Shown piece after piece: positions 46,690 to 57,910 of a stretch of 64,000 bases of DNA. Position 1 is the first letter of the stretch. Each line of letters starts with the position of its first letter. The DNA is from Scalesia atractyloides (taxonomy: Eukaryota; Streptophyta; Magnoliopsida; Asterales; Asteraceae): positions 6,241,054 through 6,305,053 of the forward strand of contig CAMTDV010000002.1 of assembly GCA_947069175.1 (NCBI GenBank), in the 5' to 3' direction. The notes under the pieces were generated by a model, which did not search any database, was not told the origin of the DNA, and saw only the letters and a list, made by a program, of their open reading frames with translations. Position numbers and translations under genes: made by a program.

Positions 46690-46800
46690 GCCTCTCTCGC
46701 GGGCCGCGAGAGAGTAAAGGCGTCTCGGTCGCGGGCTGCTAGAGGTCTGGCGGGCCGCGAGAGTAGAGAAGGTTGTCGGTCGCGGGGCGTGAGTGAGGTA
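46690..46800 (-). promoter_or_regulatory. GC-rich palindrome cluster in Gy-C U3
   Basis: An 11-bp-arm palindrome at 46692-46714 plus two further GCGGGCYGC-type blocks up to about 46790, in otherwise AT-rich DNA. Repeated at 63824-63930 in the 5' LTR. Many CpG sites; probably a methylation-sensitive or protein-binding U3 element, by inference. Confidence 0.5.
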
Positions 46801-47113
46801 AATTCCAGAATGTTCTTTGATTTTTATCACTTTTAGCCCTTATACTTAGTTTTATTATCATTTTTGCATGTTTTTAAGCATGTAACGTATATAATTATCA
46901 TACGCATGAATCTTTGCACGTAACACAGGTATTAAGCATGAAATATACGATTGAATGTATGTAAAACAAGTATGTATAAAGTATGAATTTTATTACGATT
47001 CAAGTCTCGGATTACAAAGGTAGAAAAGCAATACAAATACAAGCTTCCAAAGATAGAAATACAACAATTCTTTCTAAATAAGGAAAGGTTTGAAAAAGCG
47101 AGGCGTTACAGTC

Positions 47114-47146
47114 TCCCCTCCTTTAGGAAATCTCGTCCCGAAATTT
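47114..47146 (-). promoter_or_regulatory. Stem-loop and polypurine tract of Gy-C
   Basis: Element strand: AAATTTCG, GGA and CGAGATTT (47146-47128), then AAAGGAGGGGA (47124-47114) before the LTR. One stem pair differs from the Gy-A version. Confidence 0.8.
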
Positions 47147-48604
47147 ATTCAGAGGAAGGTGTAAAGAACAGGTGTGGGTACTTAGTCTTCATATCACTCT
47201 CGAGTTCCCAAGTAAATTCGGTGCCATGTTTACCTTCCCATCGAACCTTGACTATGGGAATTCGACTGCGCCTTAATTGCTTGATTCCTCGGTCCATGAT
47301 TTCGACCGGTTTTTCCATGAAGTGAAGAGTTTCGCTGATTTGAAGATCTTCAAGTGAAACCTGAAGTCCTTCGTCAGCTAGACACTTTTTCAAGTTTGAA
47401 ACATGGAACGTAGGATGTACGTTGTTGAGTTCTTGAGGTAGATCCAGTCGGTACGCTACCTTGCCTATCCTTTCAAGAATTTTGAAAGGGCCTACATAGT
47501 GAGGAGCGAGTTTGCCTTTCTTACCAAATCGAACTACACCCTTCCAAGGGGATACCTTGAGAAGTACAAAATTACCCACGTTGAATTCCAATGGTTTGTT
47601 CCGTTTATCCGCGTAACTCTTTTGTCGGCTTCTGGCTTTGAGCAAGTTGTCTCGAATTTGTAAGATCTTGTCCGTCGTCTCTTGTATAAGCTCGGGACCG
47701 GTGACTTGAGCTTCCCCGATCTCGTGCCAACAAATAGGCGATCAGTACTTACGGCCATACAATCCTTCGAAGGGTGCCATTTGAATACTCGTGTGATAAC
47801 TGTTATTGTACGAGAATTCGATCAAAGGCAAGTGCATATCCCAGTTGCCACCAAAATCGATAACGCAAGAACGAAGCATATCTTCTAAGGTTTGGATAGT
47901 ACGCTTAGTTTTTCCATCAGATTGAGGATGGAAGGCAGTACTAAGATTGAGATGAGTACCAAGGGCTCTTTGAAAAGTTTGCCAAAGACGGGAGGTGAAA
48001 CGACCATCGCGGTCTGAGATGATGTTGATGGGGATACCATGACGACAAATGATTTCATCCGTGTAGATACGAGCCAATTTCTCGACTTTGAAATCTTCAC
48101 GTATAGGGAGAAAGTGAGCGGATTTGGTCAAACGGTCAATGATGACCCAGATACTATCATGACCAGACGAAGTACGGGGAAGTTTGGTAATGAAGTCCAT
48201 GACAATGCTCTCCCATTTCGAAACAGGAATCTCGGGTTGTTCGAGTAAGCCAGAGGGACGCTGATGTTCGGCTTTTACCTTAGAACAAGGCATTTCGAGA
48301 CGTAGAAAGTAATATCCTTCTTCATACCAGGCCACCAATTGGACGTACGAAGGCCATGGTACATCTTATCGGCGCCTGGGTGAATAGAATATCGAGATTT
48401 ATGGGCTTCATTCATCAAAAGGGTTCGAAGATTGCTACGGTTCGGAATCCAAATACGGGCAAGGAAATACATAATGCCATTAGGTTTGGTTACGAGTTGG
48501 GTTTCGACACCACACTTCAACTCATTATTGAGGTTACCCTCACTAATGGTCGAGTATTGTGCCTCACGAATTAACTCTTGAAAGTTTCCCAAAGTTTGTA
48601 GCAA
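47145..48604 (-). pseudogene. pol: Gy-C integrase with chromodomain-like tail
   Basis: HHCC finger region (HPGADKMYHGL, 48395 down), catalytic MDFITKLPR (about 48195), SDRDGRFTS and HPQSDGKTKRTIQTLEDMLR, GPY/F-like APHYVGPFKILERIGKVAY (about 47500), C-terminal EFTWELES and KYPHLF. The core E-motif reads GKTKRT where Gy-A has GQSERT, so the third catalytic acid of D,D-35-E appears replaced by Lys. Lesions: a frameshift near 48290 after YVSKCL, and a TGA near 47745 following YGRKY, where Gy-A has CRSP (two C/G transitions). Inactive. About 70% identical to Gy-A integrase by eye. Confidence 0.9.
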
Positions 48605-49960
48605 CGGATACTCTTGACATGAGTTTTTCGACTTAATGCATCGGCCACAACATTCGCCTTACTAGGGTGGTAGCGAATATCACAGTCGTAGTCGTTTAAC
48701 AACTCCATCCAACGACGTTGACGCATGTTGAGTTCTTTTTTATTAAAGATGTGTTGTAGGCTCTTATGGTCGGTGAAGACCGTACACTTTGTACCATAAA
48801 GATAGTGTCGCCATATCTTCAATGCAAAAACCACTGCACCAAGTTCAAGGTCGTGGGTAGTATAGTTTTTCTCATGTATTTTGAGTTGTCTTGACGCGTA
48901 AGCGATAACTTTGTCTCGTTGCACGAGGACGCAACCAAGACCTTGTTTCGATGCATCGCAATACACGACGAAGTCGTCGTTACCATCGGGAAGAGCTAAG
49001 ATAGGAGCATTACAAAGCATGCATTTGAGGGTTTGGAAAGATTCCTCTTGTTTGGGGCCCCAAACAAAAGGTTTATCTTTTTGGGTCAAAGAAGTGAGAG
49101 GAACGGCAATCTTGGAGAAATTCGAGATAAAGCGACGATTGTAACCATCTAAACCAAGAAACGAACGAATTTCGGACGGGGACTTAGGAGCAATCCAATT
49201 CTTCACGGCTTCGATTTTCGCAGGGTCAACATGAATACCAAGTTCATTAACAACGTGACCAAGAAATGGAACTTCTTTTAACCAAAATTCACACTTCGAG
49301 AATTTGGCGTAAAGTCGTTCAGTACGCAACAGCTGAAGGATAAGACACAAGTGTCGCTCGTGCTCTCCTTGTGTCTTAGAATAGATAAGAATATCGTCGA
49401 TGAAGACGATCACAAAACGATCGAGATACGGCTTGCACACGCGATTCATTAAATCCATAAACACGGCGGGTGCGTGGTCAAGCCAAAAGGCATGACTACG
49501 AACTCGTAGTGTCCATAACGTGTACGAAATGCAGTTTTGGGTATAACTTCTTCGAGAATTCGAAGTTGAAGATAACCAGAACGGATATCGATCTTTGAGA
49601 AGCAAGTTGCGCCTTGCAGTTGATCGAAGAGATCGTCAATGCGAGGAAGAGGATATCGGTTTTTGACTGTTAGCTTATTGAGCTCACGATAGTCGATGCA
49701 CATCCGAAATGATCCATCTTTCTTCTTTACGAATAGGACAGGAGCGCCCCAAGGAGAAGTGCTAGGACGTATAAAGCCTTTATCAAGAAGTTCTTGAAGT
49801 TGGCTAGATAGTTCTTGCATCTCCGAAGGTGCTAGACGATAAGGGGATTTCGCAACAGGAGTTGCGCCAGGAATGAGATCGATTCGCAAGTCAACCGAAC
49901 GAGGAGGAGGCGGACCAGGAAGATCCTTTGGAAAAACGTCAGGAAATTCGCAAGCAACAG
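48571..49960 (-). pseudogene. pol: Gy-C reverse transcriptase and RNase H
   Basis: Reads leftwards from a Pro-rich linker through RIDLIPGATPVAKSPYRL (49885), KKKDGSFRMCIDYRELNK, SKIDIRSGY, then a one-base loss near 49475 in VMPFGLT, then VFIDDILIYSK (about 49400), the thumb region, RNase H YCDASKQGLG (about 48960), KIWRHYLYGTKC and TDHKSLQHIF, ending after DALSRK at a frame break near 48600. The catalytic FIDD and RNase H Asp are intact. Upstream, a frame break near 49985 separates it from the protease chain. Confidence 0.9.
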
Positions 49961-49969
49961 GAACATCAC

Positions 49970-51051
49970 TTACGCTTGGACCCTTGTCCTTCTTTCCACA
50001 ATGTGGGCAAGAAAAGTAAAGTAGTCTTTACGCAAGTATTTGTTTGCTTGGATACACGACATCAGCTTGAGACCTTTAGAGGGTTTCTCGCCATAGACGT
50101 GTAAGGAATCTTTATTCGGAAGAGGAAGGCGAATAAATTTCTCCGAACAAACGACTTTAGCACGAACTCGACTGAGCCAGTCCATGCCTACTATGACATC
50201 GGAACTTCCCATTTGCATGGGTATGAGGTTGATAGAAAACGCATGATCATTAAGATTCAAAGAACAATTGGAAAGGACGGAATTGACGGTGATGGATTTT
50301 CCGTTAGCAACTTTGACTTTGAATAATTTTGGCAATCTAGAGCGTTTACACTTACGCATGGGTTCGAATTCAATGGATACAAAACACTTATCCGTGCCAG
50401 TATCAAAAAGACAAGAAGCATAAACGTTGTTAATGAGAAACGTACCGGTTATGACGTCATTAACGTTTTGCGCTTGAGCGGCGGTGATCACGAAGGCTCT
50501 GCCTCGGGCTTGTTGAGGTTGATGCGGTTGCTGCTGTTGCTGATTGATGGATTGGTGACAGGCGTTGGCAAAGTGGTTTGGATCGCCACATTTGAAGCAT
50601 GTGCGATTGGTAGTGGCTGGAGGTTGAGGTAGGTTTAGGGCAGGGTTTGCATTGGTAGGTTGGTCTTGGGTAGGTCTTAGGTTTTGGCGACAACGGTCGG
50701 GAAAATGCCCAAACCTATTACAGGTTGCGCATTTGTGACATGGGGTGTTGGTGGGATGGTGGTAGGAGCATTGGTTACACTTGGGCCATGAGCCGCTATA
50801 GCCCCTTCTGGGTGGTTCTAGGGTTGAGGCTGTGAGAACGGATTGTAAGGGTTTTGGGTTTTGCGGAGTGACGACCGCATAACTTTGGTTAGAAGCCTTC
50901 CGTTTCTTACCCTTGTTATTGCTCCTAGGTGGCTTGGATGAGGTAGGTTCTTTGGTGGTTTCGGTGGTAGCTTGGTGTACGTTCTTCGGTGGGGGTTTGT
51001 TGGAGGCTTCACGAATGACGCGGTTATTATTAAACTTGGCGGCGAGGCGAT
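49970..51051 (-). pseudogene. gag: Gy-C gag C-terminus and protease
   Basis: Picks up the gag chain exactly where Gy-B interrupts it (LAAKFNNNRVIREASNK). It has a basic Lys/Pro-rich linker, a Cys/His cluster CNQCSYHH...CATCNRFGHFPDRC (about 50770-50690), a CCHC knuckle CFKCGDPNHFANAC (about 50605-50560), a Gln-rich spacer, then a protease with CLFDTGTDKCF (about 50415) and IVGMDWLSRVRA. Frame ends near 49975. The 1109-51052 N-terminal residues of the longer open frame belong to Gy-B LTR, not to gag. Confidence 0.88.
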
Positions 51052-53691
51052 TGTCACACCCCGACCCGCAGCGGATAAGGTGATCGGGGCATGATTGGGT
51101 TATCATCAAAGCTCATGACATTTATTAAATGTTTCATATTCATTAATACAAATTAAATGAAAGTTTACAATGATTGCTACAACATGATCTAACTAACAAT
51201 CTAACTCCTTTGTTCTCTTCTAAGGCATATCCTATGCTATCCTTGCTTCAACCTGTGCACCTGTATCATGTGTAAAAAAGGTTTTTGGATCAACATAATG
51301 TTGGCGAGTGAATCCTATGGAAAACATTTGAACAATTTATTTAAATTGATTATGAAATATGTGCACAACCAAACATGAATAAAATTAGATGTAACTTGAT
51401 CAACAATCATAAGATGTTAAATGAAACACTCATGAATAATAATGGAAACAATTAAAGGCACGCGATGCTCAACTCGTCTCTCACGAGGAACTGAGGGGCC
51501 TGATGAATGAATTGCATAAACATGATAATATGAATAACACAACTACAAACAATATGAAATCAATGAAAAACACACATAAACAATAATGAATTTGAATTGA
51601 AGCACGCGATGTTCTACTCGTTTCCCACGAGGAACTGATGGCTTAATGTATGAGTTTCATGTAATTTGACTAACGGAAATATAAATAAATCACAACAATC
51701 AATCAATCTAAGTTTATGTCATGATGTGGTACGGCACAAGTTTAAATAAATAAATTAATAAATTCATAACACATGACACACCCCAAAACGTGTAATTTAA
51801 AAGGGGGAATTGTAAGATTCACTCACAGTGGGTGCGTTCGGTTGATGATGATGAATGCACGCGAAGTGGTTTTAACCACGAGTGAGATTTAACCTAGATA
51901 AATCGCATTATGGTTTGGTGAGTAAACGGATTTTATTAAACTATATTAGTAGGATTGTTGGGTGTATTTTTGTGAGTTTGAAACTATTTTCTAATCTTAA
52001 AAATGTTATTTTTAAGTATTTATAATTGATTTTTAATTAAAATAATTAAATAAAATAAATAAAAAAAATTATTATTTTTCTGACCGTTGACCGGCCGGTT
52101 GACCGTTGACCTGACCGTTGACCGGTTCGTTGACAGTTTATTGTGCGCTGAGTGAGGCTCGAACCCGAGACCTCTCGTACGCGTGCACGCAGCTCTACCA
52201 ACTGAGCTACGTGTCTAACCCGTTATATATCCGATTTTAATTATATATATACACTAATTAGATTAAACCGAAATCATTTTTATCTTAAAAACAATTTAAT
52301 CGAAACGGTCATGCACACCACAGGTCTCGAACCCGGGACCTGTGGTTCAATCCAACACACAGTCCACCGCTGGACTGTGTGTTCAACATGTTATAGTATT
52401 CAGTTTTTATTATACTTAAATACAAAATAGATATTTCCTTTTCTGCCTTATTTAAAAGAAAAGATAATTGTCCGAGTCGGTGCTGAGGACCGGACTCGAA
52501 CTCGTGACCTGTGATATAAACAAACACACAGTCCACCGCTGGACTGTGTGTCTAACTTGGTTATTGTTTCGGTTATTAATATACTTAACATATATCTTAG
52601 GCGATCCGGTTCAGTAAAACAAAAAAAATGGATTTTATTAAGGCAGCGTGTGTGAGACGGGATTCGAACTCGAGACGTTTTGCGTTTTATATGTGCACAC
52701 AGTCCACCGCTGGACTGTGTGTCTAACCCGATTAGTTTCTTGATTTATATTATACTTATATGATAACGAAAGAGCGTCGTCTTCTTCGCTGAAAAATAAC
52801 CAGAATCGGCGTTCGACTAGTTCAAGATTTTAAATCAGTTTCTTAGCGTTTTAGGTTAATTACTGGTAATATAGAAGTAAAAAGAAAGGAAAGTAAGCGT
52901 GAGATATACCGACTCGTTTCCTCTGTTTTCCGGCAGAACTCCGGCGACAGAAAAACAACTCCGGCGTCTGGTGCCTTGCAGCAGAAAGTCTCCGGAAAGC
53001 TTGGAAATAGTAAGGGTGACTTCGGTATAAACTTAGGAGGTTCAGTGAGGTTCAAAAATTAAAACTCGGTTTTCCGGCGAAAAACAGGAAGGTTCCGGCG
53101 AGTGGAATTACGCCGAGAAAAGGTGTGATTTTTGTGCGAAAGTGTTTGTAGACGGTTGTGGTTGAATTTATAGGGAAAGATGAAATGTATTTGGTCTGAT
53201 TTCGGACTGGGTTCGTCAATTCAAGTTTTCCGGCGGTTTTGAATTTGGTCGCGGACTTCAAACATCGGTTATAACCGATATGTGATTAAAGGTTTACGTT
53301 ATAACGTAAATCGGTGTTAAGACTTCGCGAATAATCCGGGATTCCGACGACTGAATCGTTGGGCGCCGGTTTTGAGTTCGCAAAGACACTTTATGAATTA
53401 ATTGATTCTATTATATCACAAACGGAACAAGTAGCGCAGTGGTTTGTGTGTGAGGTGTTAAGTCACTTAGTGACTCGGTACAGACCCGGGTTCGAAACCG
53501 GCAGATGTATTTAATTTTTATTTTGCGATTTTTGACAGTTTTTCAAAAACTAAATATATATTCGCGTATAATAATTGACTACGGATCGTTTAAAAATGTT
53601 TTGGACATTTAATTCGAAACGAAAATTTTGACTGACTGTTCGGTTGCTAAACGGAGCGGGTTTGGTAAATCCGTTTTTGACGGATGTTACA
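51052..53691 (-). repeat. 3' LTR of Gy-B
   Basis: 2640 bp. tRNA-like array in element orientation: hairpins 52696-52721, 52525-52550, 52356-52381 (171 and 169 bp apart), Lys-like unit 52222-52143. Antisense tRNA-like sequence on the plus strand 53429-53503 with box A TAGCGCAGTGG and box B GGTTCGAAACC. TATA-like 53172-53165. Two ~144-bp repeats at 51460-51650. Confidence 0.93.
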
Positions 53692-53693
53692 GT

Positions 53694-53728
53694 ATCCCCT
53701 GCTTTTTAGAAATTTCGTCCCGAAATTT
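53694..53728 (-). promoter_or_regulatory. Stem-loop and polypurine tract of Gy-B
   Basis: Hairpin AAATTTCG/CGAAATTT at 53728-53710 and purine tract AAAAAGCAGGGGA at 53706-53694. Although pol is gone, these cis elements are intact. Confidence 0.85.
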
Positions 53729-54019
53729 AAATAATGATATATTTTGACTAAAAAGGATGATGACGTTTTGTTGACAGTTGTATGCTTAGAAAAGTAAAAG
53801 TTTAAGTTTTTGTTCGAGGCGGTAACGTTCCTTGTAAGGGTTATGTACCCTATTCAGGAATCGCTTTTTGTTGCCTACTGTATGAATATTGATAAGCAGA
53901 AATGATTTGCTAAAATGATATCATGCATATGTGTTTAGATACGTTTGGGAAGAATATGGTTATATCCTAAGGCAAAACTTCTAACACTACAATCTACATG
54001 GAACATAAATAAAAACACA

Positions 54020-54300
54020 ACAGCTGATATCTAAACATGAATGAACACATCAGCAAATATTTGAACATGAATAAACATAACAGCAAATATTCGAACATGA
54101 ATGAACACATCAGCAAATATTTGAACATGAATAAACACAACAGCAAATATTTGAACATGAATAAACACAACAGCAAAAATTCGAACATGAATAGACACAT
54201 CAGCGAATGAATAAACACAATAGCCAATATTCGAACATGAATAGACACATCAGCGAATATTTGAACATGAATAAACACAACAGCAAATATTTGAATCCAT
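54020..54300 (-). repeat. ~30-bp tandem repeats in Gy-B interior
   Basis: About eight to nine copies of a unit containing GAACATGAATAAACACAACA and GCAAATATTY. The 94-codon frame across it (54278-53994) is a by-product of the repeat (LCLFMFKYLL-like repeats). Confidence 0.85.
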
Positions 54301-54394
54301 ATATGTTTGAATGATGGAAGTTCCTCTCTCGTTTGTTATGATGGAGAGGTTAATTTATGTAGAAATGGAACACAATCCAATCTCTTTAAATAAC

Positions 54395-55175
54395 ATGATG
54401 ATATAAATGTATCACAAATTCCAACCAAGGCAATAATAAATCCTACATGGAACTTCTCATAACCGTCTGATAATGCTTCTGATCCTTTGGCAAGAATACT
54501 TATATATAGGAAGTACCAGCGGCGTATCCACCATATTCTTGCCAAATTTTCATTAGTTTTATCCACAAGTTATGATTGGTTACCAAGAAACTAATAAATC
54601 CTACATAGAACTTCTCATAACCATCCGTTAATGCCTCTGATCCTTTGACAAGAATACTTATATATAGGAAGTACCAGCGGCGTATCCACCATATTCTTGT
54701 CAAATTTTCATTGGTTTTAACAGTGAATTATGATTAGTCCTATAACTCTACAATCAATACAACAAACATAAATTACTGAAATGAAACATATCTGTGCGAT
54801 CAAGGCTCAATCGAACGGAGCCGATCGTATTGCATGTACTGAAAATGAAATTGTGTGCTCAAGGCTCAATCAAACGGAGCCGAACATATTGAATGTACTG
54901 AAATTGAAATTGTGTGCTCAAGGCTCAATCAAACGGAGCCGAACATATTGAATGTACTGAAATTGAAATTGTGTGCTCAAGGCTCAATCAAACGGAGCCG
55001 AACATATTGCATGTCCTGAATATGAATAACTTAACCACACAAACAGCCTATGCATGGAACCTCTCATAACCGCCTGATAATGCCTCCGATCATTTGACAA
55101 GAATACTTATATATAGGAAGTACCATCGGCGTATCCACCATATCCTTGTCAAATTTTCGTTGACTTTATCCGAAG
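54395..55175 (-). repeat. Three-copy repeat with GGAAGTACCAGCGGCG in Gy-B interior
   Basis: Blocks at about 54440-54560, 54595-54720 and 55045-55165 share CTTCTCATAACCGTCTGATA, CAAGAATACTTATATATAGG and CGTATCCACCATATTC. The first two are adjacent; the third is separated by the LTR-motif repeats. Confidence 0.8.
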
Positions 55176-55545
55176 GTTATGGTTAGTTCGATGCGACTCT
55201 ACTACAAACACCACAACCACAAGATACTGATAATGAAATTGTATGTGCGCTCAAGGCTCAATCAAACGGAGCCGAGCGTATTGCATGAACTTGAAATGTA
55301 AATAAATCTGTGTACTCAAGGCTCAATCAAACGGAGCCGAGCGTATTGCATGAACTTGAAATGTAAATAAATCTGTGTACTCAAGGCTCAATCAAACGGA
55401 GCCGAGCATATTGCATGTACTGAAATGAGAATAAATATGTGTACTCAAGGCTCAATCAAACGGAGCCGAGCATATTGCATGTACTGAAATGAGAATAAAT
55501 ATTACGTAACCGATCAAGGCTCAACAAACGGAGCCGATCGTGCGG
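54785..55545 (-). repeat. LTR-motif tandem repeats in Gy-B interior
   Basis: Nine copies of AAGGCTCAATCAAACGGAGC at about 54802, 54860, 54921, 54977, 55254, 55318, 55382, 55446 and 55525 (the last lacks one T), mostly 57-64 bp apart. The reverse complement CTCCGTTTGATTGAGCCTT is a single-copy motif in Gy-A LTRs (5473-5491, 16428-16446, 27995, 36146) but is not seen in Gy-B LTRs. Confidence 0.85.
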
Positions 55546-55706
55546 GCACGCCAAGATCAACCACATAATAAAATGGGGATCAAACTCAACCTCGATGGAT
55601 GGGGAGCTACGGCCTCAGCAAAAGCATATACTGAAAAACAATATATAATATATAATATGCCATAATTTCTCTAACAGTCTACACATGTGATAAAGAAAAC
55701 ATAAGA

Positions 55707-57114
55707 CTAAACAATAGGAGTTGAATCTGGATCTTCGGCGAAAAGGACTAGCTGAGTATCTTCGTTTGGGCCGTCATTATCTTCGACAGGGTTGGCGTTG
55801 ATATTGAAGACTCTTCCTCTTGCTGGTGGCATAGTGGTTGGGTTTTCTTGGTTTACTTGATTAACTGGGTTTGATTGGGCTTGAGTGTTGATAACGTTTA
55901 CCAATTGAGGGCATGTGTTTCTAAAGTGGGTAGGGTCACCACAATTGAAGCAAGCTCGAGCATATGGGAACATGGGGTGTTGGGGTTGGTGATAAGTTTG
56001 GGCCATGTTTTGAGTAGGGGAAAAGGTTTGGTCTTGAAAGGTGCGACAAACATTGCTCAAATGACCATAACGTCCACAAGTTGTACATAGCCGGCAGGGT
56101 AAAGTAAGGGAATGATGATAAAAACAGTGGTTGCATTGAGGGTGAGGTCCAAGATATGGTTTCTTATTTGGGTAAGCTGAATTGGGTGCCACTTGGGTGA
56201 TTGGGACAGCTCGGATGGGTTATAGCGTGAAAAACGGGTTGATTTCGTTGGGTAGCAGCGAAAAGTCGCCCGACTCTTTTTCTCTTAGGGTTGGGTTGAG
56301 AAGGGGATTCGGGTTGAGAAGGGGATTCGGGTTGAGAAGGGGATTCGGTGGTTTCAGTTGATTCTTTATCCTTCTTCTTCTCTTCCTCGAAGTCTTTGTT
56401 TCGGATTCGGTTCTCGGTGAGCTCTATTGCTAGCTCCATTGCTGCTTCCAAAGTTGCAGGCTTGGTACTTATCACGGGGTCTTGAATCTTTGACGGAAGT
56501 CCACGAATGTAGTGCTCGATCAAACGGTAGAGGGGAGTAAACATGTTGGGAACCATTTGATGTAATTCGAGGAACCTTTTGTTGTAGGTGGTGTGGTCTC
56601 CTTCCACTTGCTTCAATGAGTAAAATTCATCTTCTAGCTTCTTGATTTCGCTCCTTGGACAAAATCGTCTGGTCATGATTTCCTTCAATTCATTCCAAGT
56701 TAGGGACATAGCATCTTCAACACCTCGTTTTGCCTTCTCTGTGTTCCACCAAGTAAGTGCTATCCCATATAGTCGACCGGTAGCATAACGCACTTTGCGA
56801 TCATCAGGGCAATCGCAATTCAGAAAAGTATTCTCCATTTCTTCAAACCAATGGAGGAGTGCGGTGACACCTTCAGTCCCTTTATATTTCGGAGGGTCGC
56901 ATGATTTGAAATGCTTGTAGGTGCATTTAGTGGTGTTTGGGGAAGAGTTGAAAATGTTTTGGTTTGCTTGATTGACAGGATTATTGGTAAGTGCTTGTTG
57001 AACTTGGATTACAATATTGGGTATTACAGCAGCCATTTGTTGAGCGATTAAGGTAGCCATGCGTTCGCGGGCTTTTCCTGCTCTCATCTTCCTACGGGCG
57101 AGGTTAGAAGACAT
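55707..57114 (-). pseudogene. gag: Gy-B gag (only coding region of the element)
   Basis: ATG at 57114 (TGTAG|ATGTC). Capsid core HWFEEMENTFLNCDCPDDRK and LTWWNTEKAKRGVEDAM as in Gy-A, then a linker with three ESPSQP repeats (18-bp DNA repeats near 56290-56345). A one-base frameshift near 56215 separates the 316-codon capsid part from the second part (56192-55707), which has CNHCFYHH...CTTCGRYGHLSNVC and the CCHC knuckle CFNCGDPTHFRNTC (about 55955-55915). After ARGRVFNINAN, where Gy-A enters the protease, the chain has an acidic tail ending at 55707. The shift may be a sequencing or recent mutation, since the rest is open. Confidence 0.88.
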
Positions 57115-57427
57115 CTACAATGAATACATGACAAGGGTATGAGTTGGATGCTTTTGAGATCATGGGTCACATTAGGGATGAACATTCATAAAATAATCAT
57201 ACAAAAATACCACATCCATAGGATGTCTTTGGCTTTGCTCGCTGTTAGGCCCGTCATGCCGCCATACTTTACCTTATGTAATCATGTGGGCCCCCATGAA
57301 TTACCGGTTTTTCATATGGTTCGCACGGTTTCTGCCTGGTTGCGTACACAAAACCCGGTGAAAATCGAGAAATATGTATACAACGTGTGATGTTTGGAAT
57401 GTGTCCAGGTGTAGACACGGTGACACC

Positions 57428-57787
57428 TCAAAGTAGGGTTAGTTCGAACGATGTTTGGTGTGGCATGCTTTGGCCTAATAGGTCCTTCGTACTCTCATCG
57501 TTGGTCCCCAGGTAGGCAAACTGGTCCGTTATATTGGATTTATACGAATGCCAGCCTAGACAGGACGTTCCGACTACCGGTACTTGTACCCTTCCAGTTA
57601 CTACATGCCCGTCGCAGAACTTACTTTGATGAGAATTGAAAATTGCATAAAATCTTTGGATAACGAGAGTATGAAAATAAATTGAACACATGAACATCGA
57701 TATATGTATAATGAATATGTATATATGTATAATGAACATGTATATGAGCATGTATGTTTGACTGAAATGTAAACAAATATGAAACAA
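57428..57787 (-). other. Conserved leader with upstream ORF, Gy-B
   Basis: A 119-codon frame whose second half matches the Gy-A1 leader ORF (HVVTGRVQVPVVGTSCLGWH in both). The block lies between primer site and gag. The first half is AT-rich and not conserved. Confidence 0.55.
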
Positions 57788-57894
57788 ATAAATATCATAA
57801 GTTTGTATGTAACCACCTAATCAATTTAAAATTTAGGCAGACTATAGTATAGGCTCTAAGGGTCTAATAACCTATCCTATATCCCTATAGTCAT

Positions 57895-57907
57895 GGCTCT
57901 GATACCA
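57895..57907 (-). other. Primer binding site of Gy-B
   Basis: Plus strand GGCTCTGATACCA, a perfect tRNA-Met complement on the element strand, three bases from the LTR. Confidence 0.9.
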
Positions 57908-57910
57908 ATC

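Larger units (their letters stand above)
45049..47110 (-). repeat. 3' LTR of Gy-C
   Basis: 2062 bp; on the element strand it starts TGTAACGCC and ends GGTTGGGGTGTGACA. TATA box TATAAATA at 46595-46588. A 23-bp near-perfect palindrome at 46692-46714 (CTCTCTCGCGG, G, CCGCGAGAGAG) with further CGGGCCGCGAG copies lies about 100 bp upstream. The 74- and 87-codon frames inside occur in both LTRs because they are copies. Confidence 0.9.

Noticed and set aside
51480..51520. Hammerhead ribozyme (retrozyme-type) at a CTGATGA in the Gy-B LTR
   Set aside because: The CTGATGA core is present, but the GAAA core segment and the three stems are not.
53994..54278. 94-codon ORF with repeated hydrophobic segments
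   Set aside because: It is a frame through 30-bp tandem repeats, not a membrane protein.
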